Assembly (NCBI RefSeq): GCF_000621565.1
Contig: NZ_KK211307.1
Coordinates: 254,743-318,742, forward strand
Length of the DNA: 64,000 bases
Origin: Butyrivibrio sp. LB2008
GTDB lineage: Bacteria; Bacillota; Clostridia; Lachnospirales; Lachnospiraceae
Reading direction: 5' to 3'
In this document: positions 1 to 9,315 of the stretch, one piece after another
Position numbering within the stretch: the first letter of the stretch is position 1
Layout of the letters: the number at the start of each line of letters is the position of its first letter
Made by a program: the position numbers and the translations under genes
The notes under the pieces: model-generated
Database searches by the model: none
The model's input: only the letters and a program-made list of their open reading frames with translations
What the model was told of the DNA's origin: nothing

Positions 1-35
1 CAAGAGACTGATAAAAATACAATTGGAGATCGATC

Positions 36-1667
36 ATGAAAAAGTACTATGAAGAAAAAAGAATAAGACCTGATGTGCTTACTGCAGCTGTTTATTGGGC
101 AATTATAATTCTCATGTTATATGAGGTTGTTGCTATAAGAATTTACGGAGAGAAGGGTGCGGGATATTCTGCAGGGTCTCTCGCTATTTTCTTTGCCTTT
201 TATTGTTCTTTTGTCCTTGCGGTGCAGAAGGCCGTATGGGTTATGGTTCGAGTAAGAGCAAGAAAATCCCAGTACAAAAACGCTGAGGAGAATATGAAGA
301 AATCTATTAAGATATTCGCGTTTACAGGCGTTGTTGTCACGATTATCTTTACTCTTATCGGACTTTATTTTTCGGATCTTTTACTTGGTTCGGAGAAGGG
401 AAGTTTCCAGTTCCTTATATCGACATTTTCCGTTCTGTTCCTGTGCATTCAGGGTGTTGTAAGAGGATATCTTCAGGGTGTCGGATATACTAAGCCCATC
501 GTTATTTCAGATATTTTGATGGCATGCGCAGCGTTCCTTGTGGGAACTATTTTCTCGGCTGTTATGTTCAGATACGGACTTAAGGTTAACGCACTCATGC
601 ACATTGAGGACTTTAGTGCCGTATACGGTTCGACGGGAATGATGCTTGGTCTTTTCGTTGCTTCGATAGTTGGTCTTGTACATACTTCCGTAAGCTTTTA
701 CGTAAGAAGAAATGAGCTTGAAGAGATAGGAAAAAGAAGTGCTCCTAGATATGTCGACAGCAAAAATGACGTAATGTCGGGACTTAGACCGATATTATTT
801 ATGTATGCTTCACCGGGACTTGCACTTTTGATCGATCAGATTTTCTATATGGTTCACCACAGAGCTGTCGGAAGTAAGGCAGATCCTATATATAACTACG
901 GTATTTATGCGGGAAGAACAATTCCGCTTGTAATAACATTTTCACTTCTTTGCTGCCTTCCGTTCCTCATTGAGTGGAACAGGATAAGAGCAAGATTTGA
1001 GAGAGACGAGCCCGATAATGCGGGAGATAAGCTTTCAAGGCTGGTAAAGCATTTTATTGAACTTACTGTTCCCGTTACCCTTTTTGTATTTACTTTGGCT
1101 CCATCAATCGATACAGTCGTTTACTGGAAGGGAAATGATTTCAGTGTTGAACTTTTAAGAGTCGCATGCTTTTTGATAATACTCGTGCCTTTTGCGATAT
1201 TCTTTTCATGGATTCTTTTCCATGCGGGCAAGTCGATACTTATTGTTGTGGGACTGGGAATAACATGGCTTGTTCATTTTGTGATGTTGTTCTTCTGTGG
1301 AACTCTTGGAAATATCGGATTGTACGGAGTTTTGATACCTGTGCTTGTATCATTCCTTGTTTATGACGTGCTTTCGCTTGCTATATTTAAAAAGATGCTC
1401 AAAGCAAGATATGATCTTGCCATTAATTTCGGAAGAACACTTGCGGCATCTGCTGTTGCCGGATTTGCTATCTTTTTGATCGATATGGCATTCAGTAAGA
1501 AAATAGGAGAAATACTTACGCTCATTATATGCGTGCCTGTTTTCTATTTTGCATATCTGGCAATCATGGTTATTATCGGAGGAATCGATACGAGAGAACT
1601 TAAAGGTATTCCTTTTGCAAAGCATCTTTCGGTTTTACCGGTACTTTTTAAAAATGATGAAGTATAA
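36..1667 (+). CDS. MOP-superfamily lipid/polysaccharide flippase-like membrane protein (MurJ/SpoVB-like)
   Basis: A 543-residue, very hydrophobic protein with roughly 12-14 predicted membrane segments separated by short basic loops. That size and layout fit the MOP exporters (MurJ, SpoVB, Wzx), which flip lipid-linked sugars such as lipid II across the membrane. Supporting features are the segment GVVRGYLQGVGYTKPIVISD (residues ~142-161), typical of the duplicated helix pairs of this fold, and a basic loop near residue 225. The start ATG follows a GGAG. The downstream flavoprotein starts 11 bp after the stop, so they probably share a transcript. The substrate cannot be told from the sequence; a MATE drug exporter is less likely but possible. 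Confidence 0.6.
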   Translation: MKKYYEEKRIRPDVLTAAVYWAIIILMLYEVVAIRIYGEKGAGYSAGSLAIFFAFYCSFVLAVQKAVWVMVRVRARKSQYKNAEENMKKSIKIFAFTGVVVTIIFTLIGLYFSDLLLGSEKGSFQFLISTFSVLFLCIQGVVRGYLQGVGYTKPIVISDILMACAAFLVGTIFSAVMFRYGLKVNALMHIEDFSAVYGSTGMMLGLFVASIVGLVHTSVSFYVRRNELEEIGKRSAPRYVDSKNDVMSGLRPILFMYASPGLALLIDQIFYMVHHRAVGSKADPIYNYGIYAGRTIPLVITFSLLCCLPFLIEWNRIRARFERDEPDNAGDKLSRLVKHFIELTVPVTLFVFTLAPSIDTVVYWKGNDFSVELLRVACFLIILVPFAIFFSWILFHAGKSILIVVGLGITWLVHFVMLFFCGTLGNIGLYGVLIPVLVSFLVYDVLSLAIFKKMLKARYDLAINFGRTLAASAVAGFAIFLIDMAFSKKIGEILTLIICVPVFYFAYLAIMVIIGGIDTRELKGIPFAKHLSVLPVLFKNDEV

Positions 1668-1678
1668 GAGGATTTGAT

Positions 1679-2917
1679 TTGGGCAAAAAAGTTTATGTTG
1701 CGGGAGGTGGCGCGGCCGGTATGTGCGCGGCTGTGTATGCGGCAAGAAACGGCGCCGACGTAACTATAATTGAGAAAAATACCAGACTTGGAAAAAAACT
1801 TTCCGTTACGGGAAACGGCAGGTGCAATCTTACAAATCTCGACATGAGACCTGAATATTACAACAAGGCCGCAGAGGGAAGGATGAAGACCTGGCTTTCG
1901 CTGTACGGCCCCGAGGAGACGATAAGATTTTTTAAGTCTATAGGAGTTATCGTAAAGAGTGAAGACGGATATATATATCCTGTTTCGGGACAGGCTTCTA
2001 CGGTAGTGAGTGCTCTTGAAAATGAAATTAAGAGGCTCAAGGTGAAGGTTATCACGGAGAGTCAGGTTAAGGCTGTAAAAAGAGATGAAAGCGATGGTTC
2101 TTCGTACCTTCTTATCACGAATAAAGACAAGTATAGAGCAGACAGTGTTATTCTTGCACTTGGATCTCTTTCGGGAGCAAAGAGTACAATGTCTACGGGA
2201 GATGGATATTATATTTGTAAGCAGCTTGGAATGGGCTATAAGGATACTTATCCCGCTCTTGTCGGATTTAAATGTGAAGCAGGCGATGTGATGCCGGATG
2301 CGGGAGTAAGAGCCGGGGCTAGGATTTCTTTTTTTCTTGGTGACGAACTCATAACATCCGAGAGCGGAGAATTGCAGATTTCTAAGGATGGAATCTCAGG
2401 AATTCCCGTTATGCAGGCAAGCAGAGAGGTGATAAAGTTTGTCACGGAGAAGAAGCCTATAGTTGCTTCTGCGGATTTTTTCCCTGATTATGATGATTCG
2501 GATTTTGAAGCGCTTAAAAGTGATATGCTTAAGCTTCGTGATGACAGGACTCTTGAGGAGTTTTTGCTTGGATTTGCAAACAGCAATATAAATGATATGG
2601 TCCTTAAGAAGATGAAATTGTCGCCATCCATGCATATGAAGAATATTGCAGAGAGCATGGCATCATGTATACTTGATAGATACAGAGATATACGTTTTAA
2701 TATAACTGACAGCTACGGATATTTGCAGTCGCAGGTTACTACGGGTGGTATGAGTCTTGGCGATATAGGCGATGATATGTCTGTTGCAGGTAACCCCGGA
2801 ATATTCTGCGCCGGAGAACTTCTGGATGTAGACGGAAGATGCGGGGGATATAACCTTCAGTTTGCATGGACAAGCGGAAGTATTGCGGGAACAGCGGCTT
2901 CTTCCATGGCAGATTAG
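1679..2917 (+). CDS. HI0933/BaiN-family NAD(P)/FAD-dependent oxidoreductase
   Basis: A 412-residue flavoprotein. An FAD-binding Rossmann motif, GGGAAGMCAAVYAARNGADV, lies at residues ~9-28. It is followed by the family block around RLGKKLSVTGNGRCNLTN (~41-58), which is diagnostic of the HI0933/YhiN/BaiN group. The C-terminus has the second FAD contact, FCAGELLDVDGRCGGYNLQF (~377-396). The start is TTG at 1679, chosen because AAGAGGA (1666-1672) sits 7 nt upstream and no ATG fits. The physiological substrate of most family members is unknown; some act on bile-acid or flavonoid double bonds, but nothing here supports that specificity. Confidence 0.8.
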   Translation: MGKKVYVAGGGAAGMCAAVYAARNGADVTIIEKNTRLGKKLSVTGNGRCNLTNLDMRPEYYNKAAEGRMKTWLSLYGPEETIRFFKSIGVIVKSEDGYIYPVSGQASTVVSALENEIKRLKVKVITESQVKAVKRDESDGSSYLLITNKDKYRADSVILALGSLSGAKSTMSTGDGYYICKQLGMGYKDTYPALVGFKCEAGDVMPDAGVRAGARISFFLGDELITSESGELQISKDGISGIPVMQASREVIKFVTEKKPIVASADFFPDYDDSDFEALKSDMLKLRDDRTLEEFLLGFANSNINDMVLKKMKLSPSMHMKNIAESMASCILDRYRDIRFNITDSYGYLQSQVTTGGMSLGDIGDDMSVAGNPGIFCAGELLDVDGRCGGYNLQFAWTSGSIAGTAASSMAD

Positions 2918-2951
2918 AATAACTAAAAACTGAAGTTATTATAGGAATTAT

Positions 2952-4664
2952 ATGATAAGAATTAATCAGATCAAACTTTTAAATGATGGTAAAAATGTAC
3001 GTGAACACGATGAGCTTTGCGATGTCTTGAAGAAAAAGGCAGCAAAGCTTTTGCGTATAACGGAAAATGAGATATCTGAGTTTGTGATAATGCGGCATTC
3101 GATTGATGCTAGGAAGAAACCTCAGATTTATGATGTTTTCATGGTGGACCTTAGGTTGGCAAAGGCTAAGGATAAGAAAGCCGAGGAAAAGATTGTCTCT
3201 AAGATAAAAGACAAAGGAATCTCAGTTGTTTCACCTGTTTTTTATGATTTTATGGAAAAAGCCGGTGTCATTGGCGAACTTCCATCGGGTGCGACGGATA
3301 AAAGAATCGCAGTAATAGGTTCGGGACCTGCCGGACTTTTCTGTGCATATATGCTTGCGGAGGCCGGATTTAAGCCTGTAGTCTTTGAAAGAGGCGCTGA
3401 TGTCGACAAGAGACAGGAAATTGTAGAAAAGTTCTGGGAGACAGGAGAGCTTGATACCCGCACCAATGTGCAATTCGGAGAAGGCGGAGCGGGAACTTTT
3501 TCTGACGGCAAGCTTAATACCATGGTAAAAGACAAGGACGGAAGAGGACGAAAAGCCCTTTCTTTGTTTACGACTTTCGGTGCGGATAGTAAGATAATGT
3601 ATGATGCCAAGCCGCATATAGGAACCGATGTACTAAGAAATGTTGTCAAAAATATGAGACAGGAGATCATTTCTCTTGGCGGTGAATTTAGATTTGAGAC
3701 GCAGGTGACGGATATTGTTACTGATGGAAGCGGAGCTTTAAAGGCCCTTGTTGCAGACGGAGAAGAAATTCCTTTTGATATGGCGGTACTTGCTATAGGG
3801 CACAGCGCGAGGGATACTTTTTCAATGCTTAAAGAAAGAGATGTATCTATGCAGAAGAAGCCGTTTGCGGTAGGATTCAGAGTTGAACATCCACAGAAGC
3901 TCATAAATCTATCGCAGTACGGAATTGAGGATCCGAAATCTCTTCCAGTTTCTTCATATAAGCTTGTAATGAATACCAAAGAGGGGCGCGGCGTTTACTC
4001 TTTTTGCATGTGTCCCGGAGGTTTTGTTGTAAATGCTTCTTCTGAAGAAGGGAGACTTGCAGTTAACGGAATGAGTTACAGCAAGAGAGATTCTGAAAAT
4101 GCCAATTCCGCGATCATAATAACCGTTGATCCCAAAGATTTTGGTTCTGAGGATGTACTTGCAGGCGTCGAGTTTCAGAGAAGGCTTGAAGAAAAAGCTT
4201 ATAAACTTGGAAACGGCAAGATACCCGTTGAGTATTATGAAGATTTTAAAAATGCCGTTGATAAAGACGGTGCATTTAATTCGGATTCGGATTTGGATTT
4301 GGATAAAGAAACTGTCAGGTTCAGGGATTCTTTTCACCCGAATACCAAAGGAGCATATTCTTTTACAAATGTTCATGAGATATTGCCGGATGACCTTAAC
4401 AAGTCTTTTGTTGAAGGAATGGAAAAGTTCGGTACAATGATAAAAGGCTACAATTCGCCGGATGCACTTATAGCAGGTGTTGAGACGAGAACTTCATCTC
4501 CCGTGAGGATAAATCGAACGGAGAACGGTGAATCCGAAAATGTTAAAGGACTTTTCCCATGTGGTGAAGGAGCCGGATACGCAGGTGGAATCATGTCTGC
4601 GGCAATGGATGGCATCAAAATTGCAGAATTAATTGTGAAAAATATAGTAGAAAGTTTTGACTAA
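2952..4664 (+). CDS. FAD-dependent dehydrogenase, COG2509 type
   Basis: A 570-residue protein in two parts. The N-terminal ~100 residues form a small alpha/beta domain (MIRINQIKLL... VMRHSIDARKKPQIYDVF) typical of COG2509 proteins. An FAD-dependent dehydrogenase core follows, with the dinucleotide motif AVIGSGPAGLFCAYMLAEAG at ~119-138 and the block NVQFGEGGAGTFSDGKLNT at ~172-190. The C-terminal FAD contact is GLFPCGEGAGYAGGIMSAAM (~533-552). This family is widespread in Firmicutes and Bacteroidetes; its substrate is unknown. It lies 34 bp after the previous flavoprotein and 23 bp before the folate gene, consistent with one operon. Confidence 0.8.
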   Translation: MIRINQIKLLNDGKNVREHDELCDVLKKKAAKLLRITENEISEFVIMRHSIDARKKPQIYDVFMVDLRLAKAKDKKAEEKIVSKIKDKGISVVSPVFYDFMEKAGVIGELPSGATDKRIAVIGSGPAGLFCAYMLAEAGFKPVVFERGADVDKRQEIVEKFWETGELDTRTNVQFGEGGAGTFSDGKLNTMVKDKDGRGRKALSLFTTFGADSKIMYDAKPHIGTDVLRNVVKNMRQEIISLGGEFRFETQVTDIVTDGSGALKALVADGEEIPFDMAVLAIGHSARDTFSMLKERDVSMQKKPFAVGFRVEHPQKLINLSQYGIEDPKSLPVSSYKLVMNTKEGRGVYSFCMCPGGFVVNASSEEGRLAVNGMSYSKRDSENANSAIIITVDPKDFGSEDVLAGVEFQRRLEEKAYKLGNGKIPVEYYEDFKNAVDKDGAFNSDSDLDLDKETVRFRDSFHPNTKGAYSFTNVHEILPDDLNKSFVEGMEKFGTMIKGYNSPDALIAGVETRTSSPVRINRTENGESENVKGLFPCGEGAGYAGGIMSAAMDGIKIAELIVKNIVESFD

Positions 4665-4687
4665 TTCAAATACAATGGAAGGTACCG

Positions 4688-5290
4688 ATGGATAAAGATT
4701 TTATACGAAAAGATATCTTGCAAAAAAGAGACGACCTTAGTGTATATAAGATTGAGATAAAAAGTCGCGAGATATTTGAAGAGCTTATTACAAGGCCTGA
4801 GTATATCGAGGCTTCAAATGTTCTTATCTATGCTTCCGTTCGAAGCGAGGTTAAAACGGATGAGATCATACTTGATGCACTTGCGCTTGGTAAGAGAGTT
4901 TTTTGTCCAAAGGTTACCGATAAGAAAAATGGCATAATGAAGTTTATCAGGATCTACGAACCCGAGAATCTTAAGGAGGGCTTTTATGGCCTTAGAGAAC
5001 CTGAGATAACGGATGAGAGTGAGATATTCGATCCCGACTTATATGCGGATGAATTAAATGTTCGCCGGACAGATGGTGAGAACACCGGTAGGACGATAGT
5101 TATCGTTCCCGGAGTTGCTTTTGATGAGAAAGGCAACAGAATAGGTTACAAGGGTGGTTTCTATGACAGATTCCTTCCAAAAGTAAGCTATGCTGATACT
5201 GTGGCACTTTGCTACAAGATTCAGATTGTTGATGAGATAATACCAAGTGAATATGATATTCCGATAAAGAGTATCATTCACGAGAAATAA
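4688..5290 (+). CDS. 5-formyltetrahydrofolate cyclo-ligase
   Basis: This 200-residue protein should convert 5-formyl-THF plus ATP to 5,10-methenyl-THF in the cytosol, recycling the folate storage form. Basic residues near the N-terminus (IRKDILQKRDDL) match the ATP-contact region of the family. The signature IVPGVAFDEKGNRIGYKGGF (~138-157), followed by YDRFL, is the phosphate/folate-binding loop. Length is typical of the family (about 180-200). A poorly conserved insertion of ~15 residues (DELNVRRTDGENTGRT) precedes the signature. It is in tandem with the upstream flavoprotein and 18 bp before proA. Confidence 0.9.
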   Translation: MDKDFIRKDILQKRDDLSVYKIEIKSREIFEELITRPEYIEASNVLIYASVRSEVKTDEIILDALALGKRVFCPKVTDKKNGIMKFIRIYEPENLKEGFYGLREPEITDESEIFDPDLYADELNVRRTDGENTGRTIVIVPGVAFDEKGNRIGYKGGFYDRFLPKVSYADTVALCYKIQIVDEIIPSEYDIPIKSIIHEK

Positions 5291-5308
5291 AGGAGCTGGA
5301 GAACATAG

Positions 5309-6550
5309 ATGGAACTTATTGAGATTTGCAAAAAAGCGAAAAAGGTAAAATACGAGATTCAGTGTCTTACTTCCAAAGAGAAGAATGACGCTCTTATTGC
5401 TGTTGCCGATAAGCTTGTGGCTGAAGCTGACAGTATTATTGCGGCAAATGCAAAGGATTACGAGAGAGGCGTTTCAAACGGAATGCATAAAGGACTTCTG
5501 GACAGACTTCTTCTTGATAAAAAGAGAATTGAAGCAATGGCAGAGGGACTTAGGCAGGTTGCGGCTCTTCCCGATCCCATCGGAGAAGTTATTGAGACCT
5601 TCACAAGACCCAACGGACTTAATATCAAAAAAGTCAGAGTTCCGATGGGCGTTATAGGTATAATTTACGAGGCAAGACCTAATGTTACCGCAGATGCTTT
5701 TGCCCTTACTTTTAAAGCGGGCAATGCTGTTGTATTAAAAGGCGGAAGTGATGCAATAGACAGCAATATTCAGATTGCAAATGTTATGAGAGCTGCACTC
5801 GGGGAAAGCGGCATCAATCCCGATGCGATCCAGCTTATCGAAGATACGGACAGGGCTGTTACAACTAAGTTTATGCAGATGAATGATTACATTGACGTTC
5901 TTATTCCGAGAGGAAGTGCAAGACTTATTAATGCTGTTGTCGAGAATTCTACAATACCCGTTATCGAGACAGGAACGGGTAATTGCCATATATATGTTGA
6001 TAAGGATGCCGATATTGACAAGGCAATCCCTATCATTATAAATGCCAAAACACAGAGGATCGGTGTATGCAATGCCGCAGAATCTCTGGTTGTCCACGAG
6101 GATATTAAGGACAGATTCCTTCCTCTTTTTGAGAAGGCTATGAATGAGCACAATGTTGAGATAAGAGGCGATGAAGAGAGCCGCAAGCTTATGACAAGTG
6201 CTGTTTCCGCAACGGAAGAGGATTTTGGAAAAGAGTTCCTTGATTATATTATTTCTGTAAAAACGGTTAAAAACGTCGATGAAGCTATCGAGCATATTAA
6301 CAAGTACAATACAAGTCATTCTGACGCAATCATTACAGAGAATGAAGAGACTGCAAAAAGATTCCTTGACAGAGTCGACTCAGCTTGCGTATATGTAAAT
6401 GCTTCAACAAGATTTACAGACGGATTTGAATTTGGTTTTGGAGCCGAAATTGGTATAAGCACACAGAAGCTTCATGCGCGAGGACCGATGGGGCTTAAAG
6501 AGCTTACATCATACAAGTATCAAATTACCGGAGAGGGGCAGATCAGATAA
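5309..6550 (+). CDS. proA: glutamate-5-semialdehyde dehydrogenase (gamma-glutamyl phosphate reductase)
   Basis: A 413-residue ALDH-fold enzyme that reduces gamma-glutamyl phosphate with NADPH in proline synthesis. Visible hallmarks are GVIGIIYEARPNVTADAFAL (cofactor region), IPRGSARLI, and the catalytic-cysteine block TQRIGVCNAAESLVVHED. The C-terminus ends with GAEIGISTQKLHARGPMGLK, which is very typical of ProA. AGGAG precedes the start. The partner kinase gene proB is not adjacent and not in this window, which is unusual since proBA are often paired. The stop TAA overlaps the ATG of the next gene by one base (TAATG), suggesting translational coupling. Confidence 0.95.
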   Translation: MELIEICKKAKKVKYEIQCLTSKEKNDALIAVADKLVAEADSIIAANAKDYERGVSNGMHKGLLDRLLLDKKRIEAMAEGLRQVAALPDPIGEVIETFTRPNGLNIKKVRVPMGVIGIIYEARPNVTADAFALTFKAGNAVVLKGGSDAIDSNIQIANVMRAALGESGINPDAIQLIEDTDRAVTTKFMQMNDYIDVLIPRGSARLINAVVENSTIPVIETGTGNCHIYVDKDADIDKAIPIIINAKTQRIGVCNAAESLVVHEDIKDRFLPLFEKAMNEHNVEIRGDEESRKLMTSAVSATEEDFGKEFLDYIISVKTVKNVDEAIEHINKYNTSHSDAIITENEETAKRFLDRVDSACVYVNASTRFTDGFEFGFGAEIGISTQKLHARGPMGLKELTSYKYQITGEGQIR

Positions 6551-8199
6551 TGAAAAAGAGAAGTGGCGATTCTGAATTGCTTGCGGCGAAACAACATGTG
6601 ATCGATGTGGCTAAGGAGTTACACGCGAAAGGCTATTTACCCCGTACATGGGGAAATGTAAGTTGCAGGATCGATAAAGAAGTTTTTTTGATAACACCGA
6701 GTGGTATCAGATATGAGGATATGACACCTGATATGATATGTCTGGTCAATATGAAGAATCTGAGCTACAAGGGTGAATTCACTCCTTCTTATGAGAGAGG
6801 TGTTCATGCAGCTTGCTACAGAACAAGGAAAGATGTCGAATTTGTTGTTATCACACACCAGGTTTTTGCATCTTGCGCAGGTGTTCTGGGATTAAAGAGA
6901 ATATATACTTATGTTGAGGATGAAGATGTTGTCATCCCCTGTATTCCTTACGGCTTTCCGGGAAGTACCAAACTTGCCGGCAATGTTGTTACGTCTCTTA
7001 AAAAGAACAGGGATTCAGACAGTTTTATTCTGTCCAACCACGGTGCATTGTTCGTTGGTGCAAATGCGGAAGATGTTATTGAGAATATTGAGAGAACAGA
7101 GGATGCCTGTGATAATTTCCTTATGGATGTCTGCAAGACCGATATGTATCATGGCGTAGAAGAGGGCTTTGGAAGTCATCTTGAGGGCGATGAGATTATT
7201 TATGATATCGAGGATACTCCGGAGAGAGTTAAGCACATTCACAGAGAAATCTATGACAGAAGACCTGATGTAAAATATATTGTTCATAATAAGTCCGATG
7301 CCGTTATGACTGTATCAAGGACTGCAACGCATCTAAGACCTCTTTTGTTTGACTTTGCGGAACTTGTCGGATACAGTGTTAAGATTCCAAGCAATGAGCA
7401 TGGAAAAGACGGACACAGTTATCATAATATTAAGAAAAATTCTAACGCCGTATTTGCTTTGAATGACGGTGCTTATTGTATAGGTGAGACTTTGGAAGAT
7501 GCGGTTGCAGCGTCAATTGTACTTGATAAGGGCTGCATTGCTTATCTTGCCGCGCTTCGTCACGGAGAAGGACATCCTATTTCTTATCTTGATTGCATCA
7601 AGATGAATAAGTATTATAAAAAGACTTATTCCAGAATTTCATCCGATTATCTTGAACAGGACGATGATGAGGAAGATGAGCCTGTAGATGTAAAGAGAAG
7701 AAATATCAGAAACGATTCAAGGAAGGTTCTTAGAGAAGAAGCTGAGGAAGAACCCGGAAGAACTGCCAGAAAAGAAGTTAGGAAAGAAGTCAGAAAAGAA
7801 GTCCGTAAAGAAACAAGAAGAGAATATATTGAGGATGAGGAAGATGAGATAGTAACAAGAAAATCTTCCGGAAGAAAATTTGTCGAGGAACCTCGCAAGA
7901 AATCCGTGAAAAGATATGAAGAAGAGTTTGATGACGATGATTTTGAGGATGATTTTGAAGACGATTTTCATGACGATTTTCACGATGATTTCGAGGATGA
8001 TGATTATACGGATGCATTTGACGATGAGTTTGAAGATGCAGAAGAATATGAAGACGAATACGCAGATGATTACAAGGATGACTATGCGGATGACTTGAGA
8101 GAAGACTTCGAGGAAGAATTTATAGAAGAATTCGGAGAAGACTTCAGAAATTATTCAAGAAAGAAATCAAGCAAAAAGAATAATTTCAGAAGAAGATAG
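6550..8199 (+). CDS. tandem class II aldolase/adducin-like protein with Asp-rich C-terminal tail
   Basis: This 549-residue protein has two class II aldolase/adducin-like domains (residues ~10-200 and ~215-365) and a ~170-residue highly charged tail. In domain 1 the metal-site residues are partly kept: E82 (PSYE), H103 (ITH) and H164 (NHG), but the first His of the usual H-T-H is I101. Domain 2 is degenerate: HNK instead of HTH and NDG instead of NHG. The tail has EVRK repeats and then a low-complexity stretch of Asp-Asp-Phe units with interspersed His. Such tails are not part of known aldolases. Substrate unknown; it may be a partly active sugar-phosphate lyase or a binding protein. The one-base overlap with proA suggests coupling. 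Confidence 0.7.
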   Translation: MKKRSGDSELLAAKQHVIDVAKELHAKGYLPRTWGNVSCRIDKEVFLITPSGIRYEDMTPDMICLVNMKNLSYKGEFTPSYERGVHAACYRTRKDVEFVVITHQVFASCAGVLGLKRIYTYVEDEDVVIPCIPYGFPGSTKLAGNVVTSLKKNRDSDSFILSNHGALFVGANAEDVIENIERTEDACDNFLMDVCKTDMYHGVEEGFGSHLEGDEIIYDIEDTPERVKHIHREIYDRRPDVKYIVHNKSDAVMTVSRTATHLRPLLFDFAELVGYSVKIPSNEHGKDGHSYHNIKKNSNAVFALNDGAYCIGETLEDAVAASIVLDKGCIAYLAALRHGEGHPISYLDCIKMNKYYKKTYSRISSDYLEQDDDEEDEPVDVKRRNIRNDSRKVLREEAEEEPGRTARKEVRKEVRKEVRKETRREYIEDEEDEIVTRKSSGRKFVEEPRKKSVKRYEEEFDDDDFEDDFEDDFHDDFHDDFEDDDYTDAFDDEFEDAEEYEDEYADDYKDDYADDLREDFEEEFIEEFGEDFRNYSRKKSSKKNNFRRR

Positions 8200-8207
8200 A
8201 GGTGAAG

Positions 8208-9260
8208 ATGGTTAGAAAACCGAAAAGCATAAAAAAGGGTGACAGCATCGGTATTACGGCTCCTTCGTTTGGCGCAGCCATAGAGCCGTACAGTTTTCTG
8301 ATTGATATAGCCGAGGATAAGATTAAAAGCAGAGGATATAATATTATCGAGGGCAAGACCGCGAGAATGGGTGACGGACTTGGGATAAGTACGGATCCGA
8401 AGGTTACCGCGGCAGAACTTACGGAGTTTTATAAAAGAGATGATATCGGTGCGATCATTTCCGCCGGTGGCGGAGAGCTTATGGTCGAGACCATCGGTAA
8501 TATTGATTTTGATGTCATAAAAAACTCTGAGCCCAAGTGGTTTGTAGGTTATTCGGACAATACAAGCTTTTTGCTCCCGCTTGTCACGATTGCAAATACC
8601 TGCGGAATATACGGCCCTTGTATATCAGGATATGCGAAGGAGTGGGAAGGAACCGAAAATGATGCATTTGCTCTTTTAGAGGGTACAAAAAGCGTTTTTT
8701 GCGGATACGAAAAGTTCGTTAAACCCAAAGAGGAGAAGGAAGAAGTAGATTATTCCAAGCCGTTTTTTTACGACTGTGATGCCAAAAAGATTCTTACAAA
8801 TTTTGACTGCTCTTCAAAGAAAGCTGAGAAGACGACGGAAAGAATCGGTATGGAGGGCATTCTTCTCGGAGGGTGTATTGACGTTATGGCCAATATGATC
8901 GGAACAAGATTTGATAAAGTTGCGGATTTTGCAAGAAACTGCGATGAGGGAATCTTGTGGGTTATGGAGAATTGTGAGCTTAGTCCGATGAGCTACAGAA
9001 GAGCAATCTGGAATATGAAAGAAGCCGGCTGGTTTGAAAATACAAAGGGCTTTATCATCGGAAGAGCGTTGGGCTGCTTTGAAGGCGACCTGATGGGAGT
9101 TAATAAATATAACGCTGTAACTGATCTTTTGCAAGAGTTTGGTGTTCCGATAATATTTGATGCAGATATAGGTCATATCGATCCGATGCTTCCGATAGTG
9201 ATGGGAGCTAAGGCAAAAGTGTCTGCAGACAGTGATAATCTTGTGATTGAATATTTATAA
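8208..9260 (+). CDS. LD-carboxypeptidase (peptidase S66, LdcA/MccF-like)
   Basis: This protein of about 350 residues belongs to the S66 serine peptidases, which remove the terminal D-Ala from tetrapeptide muropeptides or inactivate microcin C-type compounds. The N-terminal IKKGDSIGITAPS is a family hallmark. The catalytic residues are recognisable: nucleophile Ser in FVGYSDNTS, Glu in WVMENCELSP and His in FDADIGHIDPMLPIVMGA. ATG 8208 is preferred over an in-frame GTG at 8202 because AGAGGTG (8198-8204) would overlap the GTG but is well placed for the ATG. It follows the aldolase-like gene almost directly, suggesting co-transcription. There is no signal peptide, so it is likely cytosolic and acts on recycled muropeptides. 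Confidence 0.85.
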   Translation: MVRKPKSIKKGDSIGITAPSFGAAIEPYSFLIDIAEDKIKSRGYNIIEGKTARMGDGLGISTDPKVTAAELTEFYKRDDIGAIISAGGGELMVETIGNIDFDVIKNSEPKWFVGYSDNTSFLLPLVTIANTCGIYGPCISGYAKEWEGTENDAFALLEGTKSVFCGYEKFVKPKEEKEEVDYSKPFFYDCDAKKILTNFDCSSKKAEKTTERIGMEGILLGGCIDVMANMIGTRFDKVADFARNCDEGILWVMENCELSPMSYRRAIWNMKEAGWFENTKGFIIGRALGCFEGDLMGVNKYNAVTDLLQEFGVPIIFDADIGHIDPMLPIVMGAKAKVSADSDNLVIEYL

Positions 9261-9269
9261 CGTTATAAT
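9241..9269 (+). promoter_or_regulatory. sigma-A-type promoter for the secreted-protein gene
   Basis: TTGTGA (9241-9246), a 17-bp spacer and a perfect TATAAT (9264-9269). It overlaps the last codons of the LD-carboxypeptidase gene and lies 47 bp before the next start, so the downstream gene can be transcribed on its own. Confidence 0.6.
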
Positions 9270-9315
9270 ATAAAAAAAGAGAGACTTTTGAGAAAAGACT
9301 ATGGAGGAAATGCTG

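Noticed and set aside
3242-3979. Minus-strand 245-codon frame opposite the COG2509 flavoprotein
   Set aside because: It lies entirely within a well-supported gene with conserved motifs and is Ser/Pro-rich, as expected for antisense of such a gene.
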